Origin: Bacillus sp. MUM 116
GTDB taxonomy: Bacteria; Bacillota; Bacilli; Bacillales; Cytobacillaceae
DNA length: 64,000 bases
Reading direction: 5' to 3'
NCBI RefSeq assembly: GCF_001866655.1
Contig: NZ_MLYR01000058.1
Span: 1 to 64,000, forward strand
The notes under the pieces were generated by a model, which worked only from the letters and a program-made list of their open reading frames with translations, searched no databases and was not told the origin of the DNA. The number at the start of each line of letters is the position of its first letter. Position 1 is the first letter of the stretch. The position numbers and the translations under genes were made by a program. Below are positions 8,382 through 17,047 of the stretch, in pieces.

Positions 8382-9185
8382 ATGACGATTCTTCAATGGA
8401 TTCTCACAGTTGCTTCAGGTGGTATTATTGGCTTTACTTTAGGGCTTATTGGCGGCGGCGGTTCCATTTTAGCGGTTCCTCTTTTGCTTTATGTGGTCGG
8501 GGTGAAAGACCCGCATATTGTGATTGGGAGTACAGCCCTTGCCGTTTCCATTAATGCCTTCTTGAATCTTATCCCTCATTCACGCGCAGGCCATGTCCAC
8601 TTAAGACCGGCCATCGTATTTGCTATACCAGGTGTGGTTGGGGCCTTCTCTGGTTCTTATCTTGGTAAGCTTTTACCGAGCAAGCAATTGCTGTTTCTCT
8701 TTGCCTTACTTATGATTTTTATGGCCATTAAAATGATCCTGCCTAAAAAGACTGTAAAACAGGCAGCAAATATTGAAACAGAAGGTATGAGGTAAATGGA
8801 TAAATTCAATGGAAAAAAGTTAACCCTATTCGGTGTTATGACAGGATTGGCATCAGGATTTTTTGGCATTGGCGGCGGGTTTTTGGTTGTTCCCTCCTTA
8901 CTGGCTGCCACAAACATGGCAATCGTTGAAGCAATAGGTACATCTTTGTTTTCTGTGGGAATTTTTGGGATTACAACGGCGTTAAATTACAGCCTTTCTG
9001 GATTGGTTAATTGGTTCGTTGTACTGGCACTTGTATGCGGCGGATTTATAGGGGGAATCTTTGGTACGATCGTTGCAAAGCGTTTAAGCAAACAACGACA
9101 AGCCCTTAACTATATATTCTCTGCTGTTGTCATAACCGTAGCCATCTATATGATCATTAAAAATGCCGACGCCCTGAATTTATGA
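8382..9185 (+). CDS. TauE/SafE sulfite exporter family protein, split into two reading frames
   Basis: Two adjacent frames of 137 codons (8382-8795) and 129 residues (8796-9185) together make one ordinary TauE/SafE protein. The first half has GLIGGGGSILAVPLL and the second the matching repeat GFFGIGGGFLVVPSL, each with about four hydrophobic segments. The first half ends in TAA at 8793-8795 and the ATG of the second follows at once in the same frame, so a single sense codon would fuse them. GAGG lies five bases before the second ATG, so re-initiation or a genuine two-subunit transporter is possible. Family members export sulfite, sulfoacetate or related anions, which fits cysteine dioxygenase and sulfide oxidation nearby. 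Confidence 0.8.
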
Positions 9186-9426
9186 ATCTGTAATTGATAG
9201 AGAAAATAGCTAGGAATAGGTTTCACAATCATACTTTTCTAGTTTATTTTGAAGATGTGATGATCGAAATAGAGGCAATCGCGAAGAAATAATTTTTGTG
9301 GTGATCAACGATTCCCTAACATAGGTAATCTTGGGCCAATTTTTTAGCCTCGCGATCTGCCTAAGTCACCTATGAAACTTTACGATCATACATAGTTCCT
9401 TCTTTATGGCTCCTTGGTAGGACTAA
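9186..9426. other. Spacer with possible diverged inverted copy of the 5939-6045 sequence
   Basis: No confident gene. Bases 9305-9421, read on the minus strand, share scattered blocks (TCCTACC, GGAGCCA, GAAC, TTTCATAGGT) in the same order as bases 5939-6045 on the plus strand. It also has internal pairing of CATAGGTAA with TCACCTATG. It may be a structured RNA or a decayed repeat. Confidence 0.3.
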
Positions 9427-9624
9427 ATGAAAGCGTTATCGTATCATTCTCTTTGCATCTTATGCTCCAGTGTCGCCTTGTATGTGATGACGATCCCTGG
9501 ATTAAACAAACTCCTTTTCATACGGATGACCGTTGCAATGATTATTTGCCTATTGATTTTGTATACGGCTAAATGGCTTTATAATTTTTGCAATATTTTA
9601 TTATTTTTGAAAGTAATTTTATAA
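9427..9624 (+). CDS. Hypothetical small membrane protein
   Basis: A 65-codon frame with two hydrophobic stretches (about residues 6-24 and 30-60) and TAGGAC as a weak ribosome site. It ends 16 bases before the permease gene. I do not recognise the family. It could be a small accessory membrane protein or a chance AT-rich frame, and nothing else in the sequence supports it. Confidence 0.28.
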   Translation: MKALSYHSLCILCSSVALYVMTIPGLNKLLFIRMTVAMIICLLILYTAKWLYNFCNILLFLKVIL

Positions 9625-9640
9625 AATCGGAGGTACTTAT

Positions 9641-11122
9641 ATGGGTAAACCGGCACTTAAATTGAATTTTATCCCTACCAAGGAAAAATCAAATGGACAG
9701 CAGTTACACCGCAGTTTACAGTCCAGACATTTAACGATGATGGCGATCGGCGGTGCAATCGGAACAGGGTTGTTTGTATCAAGTGGATCAGCGATCAGTA
9801 AAGCAGGACCCGGTGGAGCGCTCGCAGCCTACATACTAGTGGGAATCATGGTGTATTTTGTCATGAATAGTTTAGGTGAACTGGCATCATTTTTACCTGT
9901 GCCGGGATCATTTGAAACCTATGCAACAAGGTACGTAGATCCTGCCTTCGGATTTGCTTTAGGATGGAATTATTGGTACACCAATGCCATTACGATTCCG
10001 GCCGATCTCTCAGCAGCTGTTCTAATTATGAAGTATTGGTTTCCAGACTCATCTGCCCTATTATGGAGTACGATCTTCTTAGTAATATTACTGGCTCTAA
10101 ATCTACTATCTGTTAAGGGATATGGGGAAAGTGAATATTGGTTTGCAGGTATTAAGGTTGTTTCGATTATTTTGTTTTTAATCATCGGAACAGCTATGAT
10201 TTTCGGGATTATGGGAGGGCATACTGAGGGTTTCAGTAACTTTACAAAAGGAGATGCCCCATTTCACGGCGGATTTCTAGCATTCTTTAGTGTGATCCTT
10301 ATTGCCGGTTTTGCCTTCCAGGGGACCGAGGTGATTGCAACAGCTGCCGGTGAAACGAATAATCCATCTAAAAATGTTCCTAAAGCCATTCGAACCATTT
10401 TCTGGCGGATCCTTATTTTCTACGTATTAACCATATTCATTATTGGTTTGATCATTCCTTATACGGATCCCAATCTGCTTAAAACGGGTATTAGCAATGT
10501 TGCGATTAGTCCATTCACCCTTGTTTTTAAACGAGCCGGCTTAGCGTTTGCCGCTTCGGCCATGAATGCCGTTCTTCTTACTTCTATTTTATCTGCAGCA
10601 AATACCGCCATGTATGCATCTTCACGTATGCTTTGGGCATTGGCGAAAGAAGGAAAAGCTCCCCGCATGTTTGCGAAGGTTAATTCCCGTGGGATTCCAA
10701 TGGCTGCATTAATGGTATCTGTCATCTTTGGGTTTATTTCGTTTTTGTCATCTATGTTTGGAAGCGGTTCCGTTTTTATGTGGCTAGTGGCGACTTCCGC
10801 TATGACCGGATTTATTAAATGGTTCGGGATCGCTGTCAGTCATTACCGCTTTCGCAGGGCCTATATTGCTCAAGGAAAAGATCCTAGTCAACTTCCGTTT
10901 AAAGCTAAATTTTTTCCATTAGGTCCAATGATCACCTTCTTGTTCATTATTGTGTTAGTCCTTGGCCAAAATTTATTTACTGAAGGCAAGATTGATTGGG
11001 GAGAGACCATTGCTAATTATATCGGCATTGTTCTCTTTGTAGTTCTTTGGATTGGTTATAAAATGATTAAAAAAACAAAGGTTATCCCTCTTACGGAATG
11101 TGATTTTAAGAATCGCGAGTAA
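9641..11122 (+). CDS. APC superfamily amino acid permease, LysP/AAT-like
   Basis: A 493-residue, 12-segment transporter. The first transmembrane region has MMAIGGAIGTGLFVSSGSAI (about 31-50), followed by GPGGALAAYILVGIMVYF and the AAT-family signature VPGSFETYATRYVDPAFGFALGWNYW split around residues 87-112. These place it near LysP and other proton-coupled amino acid permeases. GGAGGTACTTAT precedes the ATG. The adjoining malY and cdo genes suggest it imports cysteine, cystine or another sulfur amino acid, but substrate cannot be read from the sequence. It ends in a strong terminator, so it is transcribed apart from malY copy 2. Confidence 0.88.
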   Translation: MGKPALKLNFIPTKEKSNGQQLHRSLQSRHLTMMAIGGAIGTGLFVSSGSAISKAGPGGALAAYILVGIMVYFVMNSLGELASFLPVPGSFETYATRYVDPAFGFALGWNYWYTNAITIPADLSAAVLIMKYWFPDSSALLWSTIFLVILLALNLLSVKGYGESEYWFAGIKVVSIILFLIIGTAMIFGIMGGHTEGFSNFTKGDAPFHGGFLAFFSVILIAGFAFQGTEVIATAAGETNNPSKNVPKAIRTIFWRILIFYVLTIFIIGLIIPYTDPNLLKTGISNVAISPFTLVFKRAGLAFAASAMNAVLLTSILSAANTAMYASSRMLWALAKEGKAPRMFAKVNSRGIPMAALMVSVIFGFISFLSSMFGSGSVFMWLVATSAMTGFIKWFGIAVSHYRFRRAYIAQGKDPSQLPFKAKFFPLGPMITFLFIIVLVLGQNLFTEGKIDWGETIANYIGIVLFVVLWIGYKMIKKTKVIPLTECDFKNRE

Positions 11123-11153
11123 GATGATTCCTGCATAGTTCAATTATGTAATT

Positions 11154-11194
11154 ATCCTTCCTTTACTTTTATGTACAAGGAAGGATTTTTTTTT
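11154..11194 (+). terminator. Rho-independent terminator after the permease
   Basis: ATCCTTCCTT (11154-11163) pairs perfectly with AAGGAAGGAT (11177-11186), followed by a run of T. Confidence 0.9.
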
Positions 11195-11277
11195 CGAATG
11201 TGAGATAGATTTTATCAGATTTGCTAAGATTCCAGCAAAAGCAATGGGCTCTTCCCATGAATGAAAATGATTAAACA

Positions 11278-11301
11278 GTGTTGTATCAACAAAAACAACA
11301 C
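11278..11301 (+). promoter_or_regulatory. Candidate activator site upstream of the malY-cdo sigma-54 promoter
   Basis: A 7-bp inverted repeat GTGTTGT / ACAACAC separated by 10 bases, lying 33 bases upstream of the -24 box. It is in a position used by sigma-54 enhancer-binding proteins, although such sites are often further away. In Bacillus thuringiensis a cdo operon is, as I recall, activated by the sigma-54 regulator CdoR. Confidence 0.35.
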
Positions 11302-11332
11302 CATCACTGGTTCATTAAGTGGAATTTTTAGT

Positions 11333-11350
11333 TTGGCACGATTTTTGCAA
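11333..11350 (+). promoter_or_regulatory. Sigma-54 (SigL) -24/-12 promoter for malY-cdo
   Basis: TTGGCACGATTTTTGCAA matches the full -24/-12 consensus TGGCAC-N5-TTGC. It lies 40 bases upstream of the malY start at 11390. Confidence 0.87.
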
Positions 11351-11389
11351 TATAGTTTGGTGTAAAAGTTAACGAATAGGGGGAGCGAA

Positions 11390-12577
11390 ATGAAATACAA
11401 CTTCGATCAGGAAATTAACCGGATGAAAACAGCCTGCGAAAAGTGGGATGACCTTGAGACGCGCTTTGGTGTGAATGATGTCCTCCCCATGTGGGTGGCT
11501 GATATGGACTTTAAGGCACCACCTGCCGTGATTGAAACCTTAAAGGAAAGGGTAGAGCATGGGATCTATGGGTACACCTATCGCCCGGACTCATATTTTG
11601 AAGCGATTGTGGATTGGGTGTCTCGAAGGCATCAATGGTCCATTCAAAAGGAATGGATCACCCATAGCCCTGGCGTTATTCCGGCCTTGGCCTTTCTTCT
11701 GCGGTCATTAACCCAGCCTGGTGATAAGATCATCGTTCAATCACCGGTTTACCACCACTTCTTCCGCGTGATTGAATCGCAGGGACGTACGGTTGTAAAC
11801 AACCCTCTTTCCTATGAGGATGGACGATACACGATGGATTTTGCAGATTTAGAGGCTCAGATTGATTCGTCCGTTAAAATGTTAATCCTTTGCAGCCCGC
11901 ATAATCCGGTGGGAAGGGTCTGGACACGTGAAGAGCTTACACTTCTTGGGGAAATCTGTCTTAAACATAATATTTTGATAGTTTCGGACGAAATTCATTT
12001 TGATCTCGTCTACAACGAGTATAAACACGTACCAATCGCTTCGATCTCAGAAGCGCTGGCCAAGCAGACCATTACGTGCTTTTCACCAAGTAAGACTTTC
12101 AATATTTGGGGAGTTCAAACCTCTGTTGTCATTATTCCAAATTGTGATTTGAGAGAACGCTATAATCGTGAAATCAACAGTATGGCGATTGGATGGGCAA
12201 CACCGTTTGGTATAGCAGCTTTGGAGAGTGCCTATCGATTCGGGGAAGAATGGCTGGATCAGCTAATTGATTATTTAAAAGGAAATGTTGATTTTGTTGA
12301 ATCGTATTTACAAAACAATATCCCTCAAATCAAACTTGTCAAACCGGAGGGGACGTACCTGCTTTGGCTGGATTTCCGGGAACTTGGATTCTGTATGGAA
12401 GAATTAGATCAGTTTATGCTGCAAAAAGCAAGATTGGCCTTGAATGAAGGTCACATTTTTGGCCAAGGTGGAGAAGGCTTTATGAGAATGAATATCGCAT
12501 GTCCCCGCACTACGTTGGAAAAAGCTCTACTCCAGTTAGAACGAGCAGTCAAGCAACTTTCCCCAATAGGAAAGTAA
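11390..12577 (+). CDS. patB: MalY/PatB family cystathionine beta-lyase / cysteine desulfhydrase (copy 2)
   Basis: A 395-residue fold-type I PLP enzyme with the classical PatB signatures: LPMWVADMDFKAP (32-44), CSPHNPVGRVW (168-178), VSDEIHFDLVY (198-208) and SPSKTFNIWG with the Schiff-base lysine K235. It cleaves C-S bonds in cysteine or cystathionine to give pyruvate, ammonia and sulfide or a thiol. It is more canonical than copy 1 at 1.7 kb. GGGGGAGCGAA precedes the ATG. It is followed 28 bases later by cysteine dioxygenase under the same sigma-54 promoter, so one transcript encodes two competing fates of cysteine. Confidence 0.92.
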   Translation: MKYNFDQEINRMKTACEKWDDLETRFGVNDVLPMWVADMDFKAPPAVIETLKERVEHGIYGYTYRPDSYFEAIVDWVSRRHQWSIQKEWITHSPGVIPALAFLLRSLTQPGDKIIVQSPVYHHFFRVIESQGRTVVNNPLSYEDGRYTMDFADLEAQIDSSVKMLILCSPHNPVGRVWTREELTLLGEICLKHNILIVSDEIHFDLVYNEYKHVPIASISEALAKQTITCFSPSKTFNIWGVQTSVVIIPNCDLRERYNREINSMAIGWATPFGIAALESAYRFGEEWLDQLIDYLKGNVDFVESYLQNNIPQIKLVKPEGTYLLWLDFRELGFCMEELDQFMLQKARLALNEGHIFGQGGEGFMRMNIACPRTTLEKALLQLERAVKQLSPIGK

Positions 12578-12605
12578 AACATCAGAATATTGAGGAGGAA
12601 TTAGG

Positions 12606-13187
12606 ATGGATTACGCAAATGCATATGATTTCAAACATTTTGTTCATGATATGACCGTTATGGTGGAACAGAGTCAGAATGATAAAGAATGTGTTGTGGA
12701 AGCGGAAAGGTTGGTTGGTAAATTAATTCAATCCCAATCATGGCTTCCTGCTGAGAAGAGAAGGCCAAGTGATGAGGGGTACTCACGGCATCCGTTGTAT
12801 TGTGATCCAGAGGACCGTTTCGAAGTGATCGCGCTCGTCTGGAAGCCCGGCCAGAAGACCACTCTTCATGATCACGATGATACATGGGGAGCAGAAGGAG
12901 TTATCGCGGGTCAGGTCAAGGTGACAAATTATATACGATTAGAGGAATTATCAGGGGGAAAAATTGTTAAGTTACAGCCTGCTGATTCCATTGTTGTAAA
13001 CGAGCAGAATACAGGAAAGCTATTGCCTCCGGCAGACTGTCATATCCTTGAGGGGGTAGGCGAAACACCTGCTATCACGATTCATGTTTATGGAAAGCAA
13101 TTGAGGAAATTTCGGGTATTCACCCCTTTAGATGAAGAAGGGCTATATCTGGCAGAGGAAAAACATGTTGAATACTTCCCTGTTTAG
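12606..13187 (+). CDS. cdo: Cysteine dioxygenase type I family protein
   Basis: A 193-residue cupin that oxidises L-cysteine to cysteine sulfinate with a mononuclear iron. The cupin motif LHDHDDTWGAEG supplies iron ligands H88 and H90, and DCHILEG supplies H146. The position of the mammalian cross-linking cysteine (C93 in rat) is glycine G95 here, as is usual in bacterial enzymes. HVYGKQL carries the active-site tyrosine and YSRHP a conserved arginine. GAGGAGGAATTAGG is a strong ribosome site. Cysteine sulfinate is broken down to pyruvate and sulfite, which links this gene with the TauE-type exporter and pyruvate carboxylase nearby. Confidence 0.93.
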   Translation: MDYANAYDFKHFVHDMTVMVEQSQNDKECVVEAERLVGKLIQSQSWLPAEKRRPSDEGYSRHPLYCDPEDRFEVIALVWKPGQKTTLHDHDDTWGAEGVIAGQVKVTNYIRLEELSGGKIVKLQPADSIVVNEQNTGKLLPPADCHILEGVGETPAITIHVYGKQLRKFRVFTPLDEEGLYLAEEKHVEYFPV

Positions 13188-13262
13188 AATCGATTTAATA
13201 GAGAATGTTTGGTCCGACCGGTTTATACCTTAAAGGATCATGATTAAGCTGAAATATATTAA

Positions 13263-13296
13263 GATAAAAAACTATGTTTCCTTTCCGTTTTTTATC
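13263..13296 (+). promoter_or_regulatory. AT-rich inverted repeat in the pycA leader
   Basis: GATAAAAAAC (13263-13272) is perfectly complementary to GTTTTTTATC (13287-13296), ending 20 bases before the pycA ATG and just before its ribosome site. It may be a weak terminator for cdo or a leader hairpin. Confidence 0.4.
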
Positions 13297-13316
13297 CTTG
13301 AAAGGAGAAGCTATAA

Positions 13317-16300
13317 ATGCATCATGTGACTCGAAAAATTAAGAAGGTGTTAGTGGCAAACCGGGGGGAAATTGCGATTCGCATTTTTCGTGCGTGCACA
13401 GAACTAAATATACGTACCGTAGCCATTTATTCAAATGAAGATGCAGGATCTTTTCATCGCTATAAAGCGGATGAAGCTTATTTAATCGGAAAAGGGAAAA
13501 AGCCTATTGAAGCCTATTTAGATATTGAAGGAATCATTGAACTGGCCAAAACGCTTGATGTAGATGCCATTCACCCAGGGTATGGGTTTTTGTCGGAAAA
13601 TATTCAATTTGCCAAACGTTGTGAAGAAGAAGGAATGATCTTTATTGGTCCACAATCAAGGCATCTTGATATGTTTGGTGATAAGGTGAAAGCTCGTTAT
13701 CAAGCAGTTCAAGCAAATATTCCCGTGATCCCCGGGAGCGATGGCCCGATTTCAAGTCTGGAAGGGGCGGAAAAGTTTGGTCGAGAACATGGTTATCCCC
13801 TTATGATTAAAGCCGCATTGGGCGGGGGCGGCCGCGGCATGCGGATCGTTCGAAGTGCAGATGAATTAAAAGAATCCTTTGAACGTGCTAAGTCTGAAGC
13901 GAAAGCTGCGTTTGGCAATGATGAGGTCTATATTGAAAAATGTATTGAAAACCCCAAGCACATTGAAGTACAAATTTTGGGTGATCAGGACGGCAACATC
14001 ATACATTTATATGAGCGTGATTGTTCAATCCAGCGCCGACATCAGAAGGTAGTGGAAATCGCACCGAGTGTCACTTTACCCGAAACATTGCGCAATCAAA
14101 TCTGCGATGCAGCTATTCAATTAATGAAAAACGTTGGCTACCAAAATGCCGGAACCGTAGAGTTCCTTGTGTCAGGCGATACGTTTTATTTCATTGAAGT
14201 CAATCCACGGGTTCAGGTGGAGCATACGATCACCGAAATGATTACAGGGATTGATATTGTTCAGGCACAAATTCTCATTGCGGATGGATACTCCCTGCAT
14301 AGTAATGTGATTGGTATTCCTCCTCAGGAGGACATTCAAATCAATGGTTTTGCGATTCAATCACGCGTAACGACAGAAGACCCAATCAACCAGTTTATGC
14401 CGGACACTGGGAAAATTATGGCGTTCCGATCAGGTGGCGGGTTTGGTGTTCGTCTTGATGCTGGAAATGGGTTTCAAGGGGCTGTCATTACGCCTTATTA
14501 TGATTCATTGCTCGTAAAAGTAACGACATGGGCAGGTACGTTTGAGAAAGCGGCTTCTAAAATGCTGCGTAACCTTCGGGAATTTCGTATTCGCGGGATT
14601 AAAACGAACCTTCCATTTTTGGAAAATCTGGTAAAGAACGAAAAGTTTTTAAAAGGCGACTTTGACACGTCTTTTATTGAAACAACACCAGAATTATTCT
14701 TATTTCCAAAAAGCAAGGACCGCGGTACAAAATTGCTGACCTATATCGGGAATGTTACAGTAAATGGGTTTCCTGGCATCGGTAAAAAGAAGAAGCCTGT
14801 ATTTACAAAACCCACCTTACCTAAAACCACATACTCAGAGCCCGTTCCATCTGGTACGAAACAAATTTTAGATGCCGAAGGTGCTGAGGGTGTCGTCAAA
14901 TGGATTAGGGAACAAAAAGAAGTCTTGTTAACCGATACGACCTTTCGTGATGCTCATCAGTCCCTGCTGGCAACCCGCATACGGACCAATGATTTAGTAA
15001 GGATTGCAGAGCCAACGGCACGCTTAAACCCTCACCTTTTTTCGGTAGAAATGTGGGGTGGTGCCACATTTGATGTATCATATCGATTTTTAAATGAAGA
15101 TCCTTGGGATCGATTATTCCAATTACGCCAAAAAATGCCCAATCTATTATTCCAAATGCTTCTTCGTTCTTCCAATGCGGTTGGTTATAAAAACTATCCA
15201 GACAATGTCATTAAAAAATTCGTGGAAGAATCAGCAGATGCCGGAATTGATGTGTTCCGAATTTTTGATAGTTTAAATTGGGTGAAAGGCATGTCATTAG
15301 CGATTGAATCAGTAAGAGAAAGCGGTAAAATTGCCGAAGCAGCCATGTGTTATACAGGAGACATTTTAGATCCGACGAGAAGAAAGTATGATCTGGATTA
15401 TTATAAAAATCTTGCGAAAGAGCTGGAAGAATCGGGTGCTCATATTATAGGGATTAAAGATATGGCCGGATTATTAAAGCCGCAAGCCGCTTATGAGCTA
15501 ATCTCGTCCTTAAAGGAAACAATAGACATACCTATTCACCTGCACAGCCATGATACAAGCGGCAACGGAATTTATATGTATGCGAAGGCCATTGAGGCAG
15601 GTGTGGATATTATCGATACAGCCGTCAGTTCGATGGCGGGGTTAACCTCGCAGCCAAGCGCTAATTCGTTATTTTATGCGTTAGAAGGCCATGAACGGAA
15701 ACCGAACATCGATATTCAGAGCTTAGAACATCTTTCTTCCTATTGGGAAGATGTTCGTAAGTATTATCAACCCTTTGAAAGTGGAATGAACTCCCCTCAT
15801 ACAGAGGTATATGTTCACGAAATGCCGGGAGGCCAATACAGCAACTTGCAGCAACAGGCAAAATCAGTTGGATTAGGGGATCGCTGGGATGAGGTAAAAG
15901 AAATGTATTCAAGAGTGAATCATTTATTTGGCGATATCGTCAAAGTAACACCTTCTTCCAAAGTCGTGGGTGATATGGCCCTATTTATGGTACAAAACAA
16001 TTTAACGGAGCAAGATATTTACGAACGCGGAGAAACAATCGATTTCCCGGATTCGGTAATTGAACTATTTGAGGGATCTTTAGGTCAGCCTTATGAAGGT
16101 TTTCCAAAAGATCTTCAACGCATTGTTCTAAAAGGAAGAGAGCCGATTACCGTTCGTCCTGGAGAACTATTCGAAGATGTTGACTTTGAACAGATTGAAA
16201 AAACGCTATTTCAAACGCTTAACCGTCCCGTTACCAGTCAAGAAGTGATTGCGTATGCCTTATATTCAAAAGTATTTATGGATTATCAGAAAAACGTTGA

Positions 16301-16766
16301 ACAATATGGGAATGTTTCCGTATTAGACACACCTACTTTCTTATACGGAATGCGGTTAGGCGAAGAAATGGATATTGAAATTGAAAAAGGGAAAACGTTG
16401 ATTGTCAAACTTGTCTCTATTAGTCAGGCCGGGCAAGATGGCACACGTGCGGTGTATTTTGAATTAAATGGTCAATCCCGTGAAGTCATTATTAAAGATG
16501 AAAGTATTAAGACAACCATTCTTTCAAGGCGTAGAGCTGATTCAACCAATGTAAACCATTTGGGAGCTACCATGCCTGGTACCATTATCAAAGTGTTGGT
16601 TCAAAAGGGAGAAAAGGTATCAAAAGGTGATCATCTCATCATTACGGAAGCAATGAAGATGGAGACAACTATTCAAGCTCCTTTCGACGGAATCGTAAGA
16701 GAGATTTATGTGAAAAGTGGGGAAGCCATCCAACAGGGTGATTTACTTATTGAACTTACCACATGA
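13317..16766 (+). CDS. pycA: Pyruvate carboxylase
   Basis: An 1149-residue protein with the complete order biotin carboxylase, carboxyltransferase and biotinyl domain. The ATP-grasp loop GGGGRGMR lies near 168-175, the carboxyltransferase domain opens with TDTTFRDAHQSLLATR near 541, and the biotin lysine is K1114 in TEAMKMETT. It carboxylates pyruvate to oxaloacetate. GAAAGGAG precedes the ATG. In Bacillus subtilis pycA lies between ftsW and ctaA; here it sits behind cysteine dioxygenase, so it may be a relocated gene or a second copy serving pyruvate made by the cysteine lyases. No obvious own promoter was identified. Confidence 0.96.
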   Translation: MHHVTRKIKKVLVANRGEIAIRIFRACTELNIRTVAIYSNEDAGSFHRYKADEAYLIGKGKKPIEAYLDIEGIIELAKTLDVDAIHPGYGFLSENIQFAKRCEEEGMIFIGPQSRHLDMFGDKVKARYQAVQANIPVIPGSDGPISSLEGAEKFGREHGYPLMIKAALGGGGRGMRIVRSADELKESFERAKSEAKAAFGNDEVYIEKCIENPKHIEVQILGDQDGNIIHLYERDCSIQRRHQKVVEIAPSVTLPETLRNQICDAAIQLMKNVGYQNAGTVEFLVSGDTFYFIEVNPRVQVEHTITEMITGIDIVQAQILIADGYSLHSNVIGIPPQEDIQINGFAIQSRVTTEDPINQFMPDTGKIMAFRSGGGFGVRLDAGNGFQGAVITPYYDSLLVKVTTWAGTFEKAASKMLRNLREFRIRGIKTNLPFLENLVKNEKFLKGDFDTSFIETTPELFLFPKSKDRGTKLLTYIGNVTVNGFPGIGKKKKPVFTKPTLPKTTYSEPVPSGTKQILDAEGAEGVVKWIREQKEVLLTDTTFRDAHQSLLATRIRTNDLVRIAEPTARLNPHLFSVEMWGGATFDVSYRFLNEDPWDRLFQLRQKMPNLLFQMLLRSSNAVGYKNYPDNVIKKFVEESADAGIDVFRIFDSLNWVKGMSLAIESVRESGKIAEAAMCYTGDILDPTRRKYDLDYYKNLAKELEESGAHIIGIKDMAGLLKPQAAYELISSLKETIDIPIHLHSHDTSGNGIYMYAKAIEAGVDIIDTAVSSMAGLTSQPSANSLFYALEGHERKPNIDIQSLEHLSSYWEDVRKYYQPFESGMNSPHTEVYVHEMPGGQYSNLQQQAKSVGLGDRWDEVKEMYSRVNHLFGDIVKVTPSSKVVGDMALFMVQNNLTEQDIYERGETIDFPDSVIELFEGSLGQPYEGFPKDLQRIVLKGREPITVRPGELFEDVDFEQIEKTLFQTLNRPVTSQEVIAYALYSKVFMDYQKNVEQYGNVSVLDTPTFLYGMRLGEEMDIEIEKGKTLIVKLVSISQAGQDGTRAVYFELNGQSREVIIKDESIKTTILSRRRADSTNVNHLGATMPGTIIKVLVQKGEKVSKGDHLIITEAMKMETTIQAPFDGIVREIYVKSGEAIQQGDLLIELTT

Positions 16767-16779
16767 AACCAGAAACCAT

Positions 16780-16832
16780 AGGGACGGTTCTTCTAGCTTT
16801 CTAAGCAAGAAAAAGCTAGGAGGACCGTCCCT
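16780..16832 (+). repeat. Long hairpin with GGGACGGT ends, terminator or REP-like element
   Basis: AGGGACGGTTCTTCTAGC on the left pairs with GCTAGGAGGACCGTCCCT on the right, a nearly perfect ~20-bp stem with an 11-nt loop, directly after pycA. It is longer than a typical terminator and is not followed by a clean T run. Hairpins with AGGGACGGT ends are, from memory, dispersed in some Bacillaceae genomes and resemble REP elements. Only one copy is in this window. Confidence 0.6.
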
Positions 16833-16916
16833 GTGGCTTTACTTTTTAATGAAAGTTATTTAAAATAGTTAGTATACTAATATTTAGCAAACCGAAAAAT
16901 GGTGGAGGGGAAATAA

Positions 16917-17045
16917 ATGTGGATTCGACTAATTCCTATTATATTTTTTAGTTTATCAGCATTATCATTATTGACATTTCAATCAGTAGAAATCGTACAT
17001 GCTTTTTTTGATTTAATTTCTAATGGCCCTAATAAATTAGATTAA
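16917..17045 (+). CDS. Hypothetical 42-residue membrane peptide
   Basis: GGTGGAGGGG gives a very strong ribosome site seven bases before the ATG. The 42-residue product begins MWIRLIPIIFF, has one hydrophobic segment at about residues 4-30 and ends NGPNKLD. A terminator follows 16 bases after the stop. I do not recognise the family. The strong initiation site and the terminator make it a likely real small gene, possibly spore-related given its neighbours. Confidence 0.6.
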   Translation: MWIRLIPIIFFSLSALSLLTFQSVEIVHAFFDLISNGPNKLD

Positions 17046-17047
17046 TA

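Noticed and set aside
9305..9421. Known riboswitch (SAM, T-box, c-di-AMP or lysine type) upstream of the permease
   Set aside because: None of the conserved cores of those classes could be found; no terminator/antiterminator arrangement precedes the permease.
16780..16832. Intact insertion sequence
   Set aside because: Only a hairpin is present; no transposase frame or target duplication was found.
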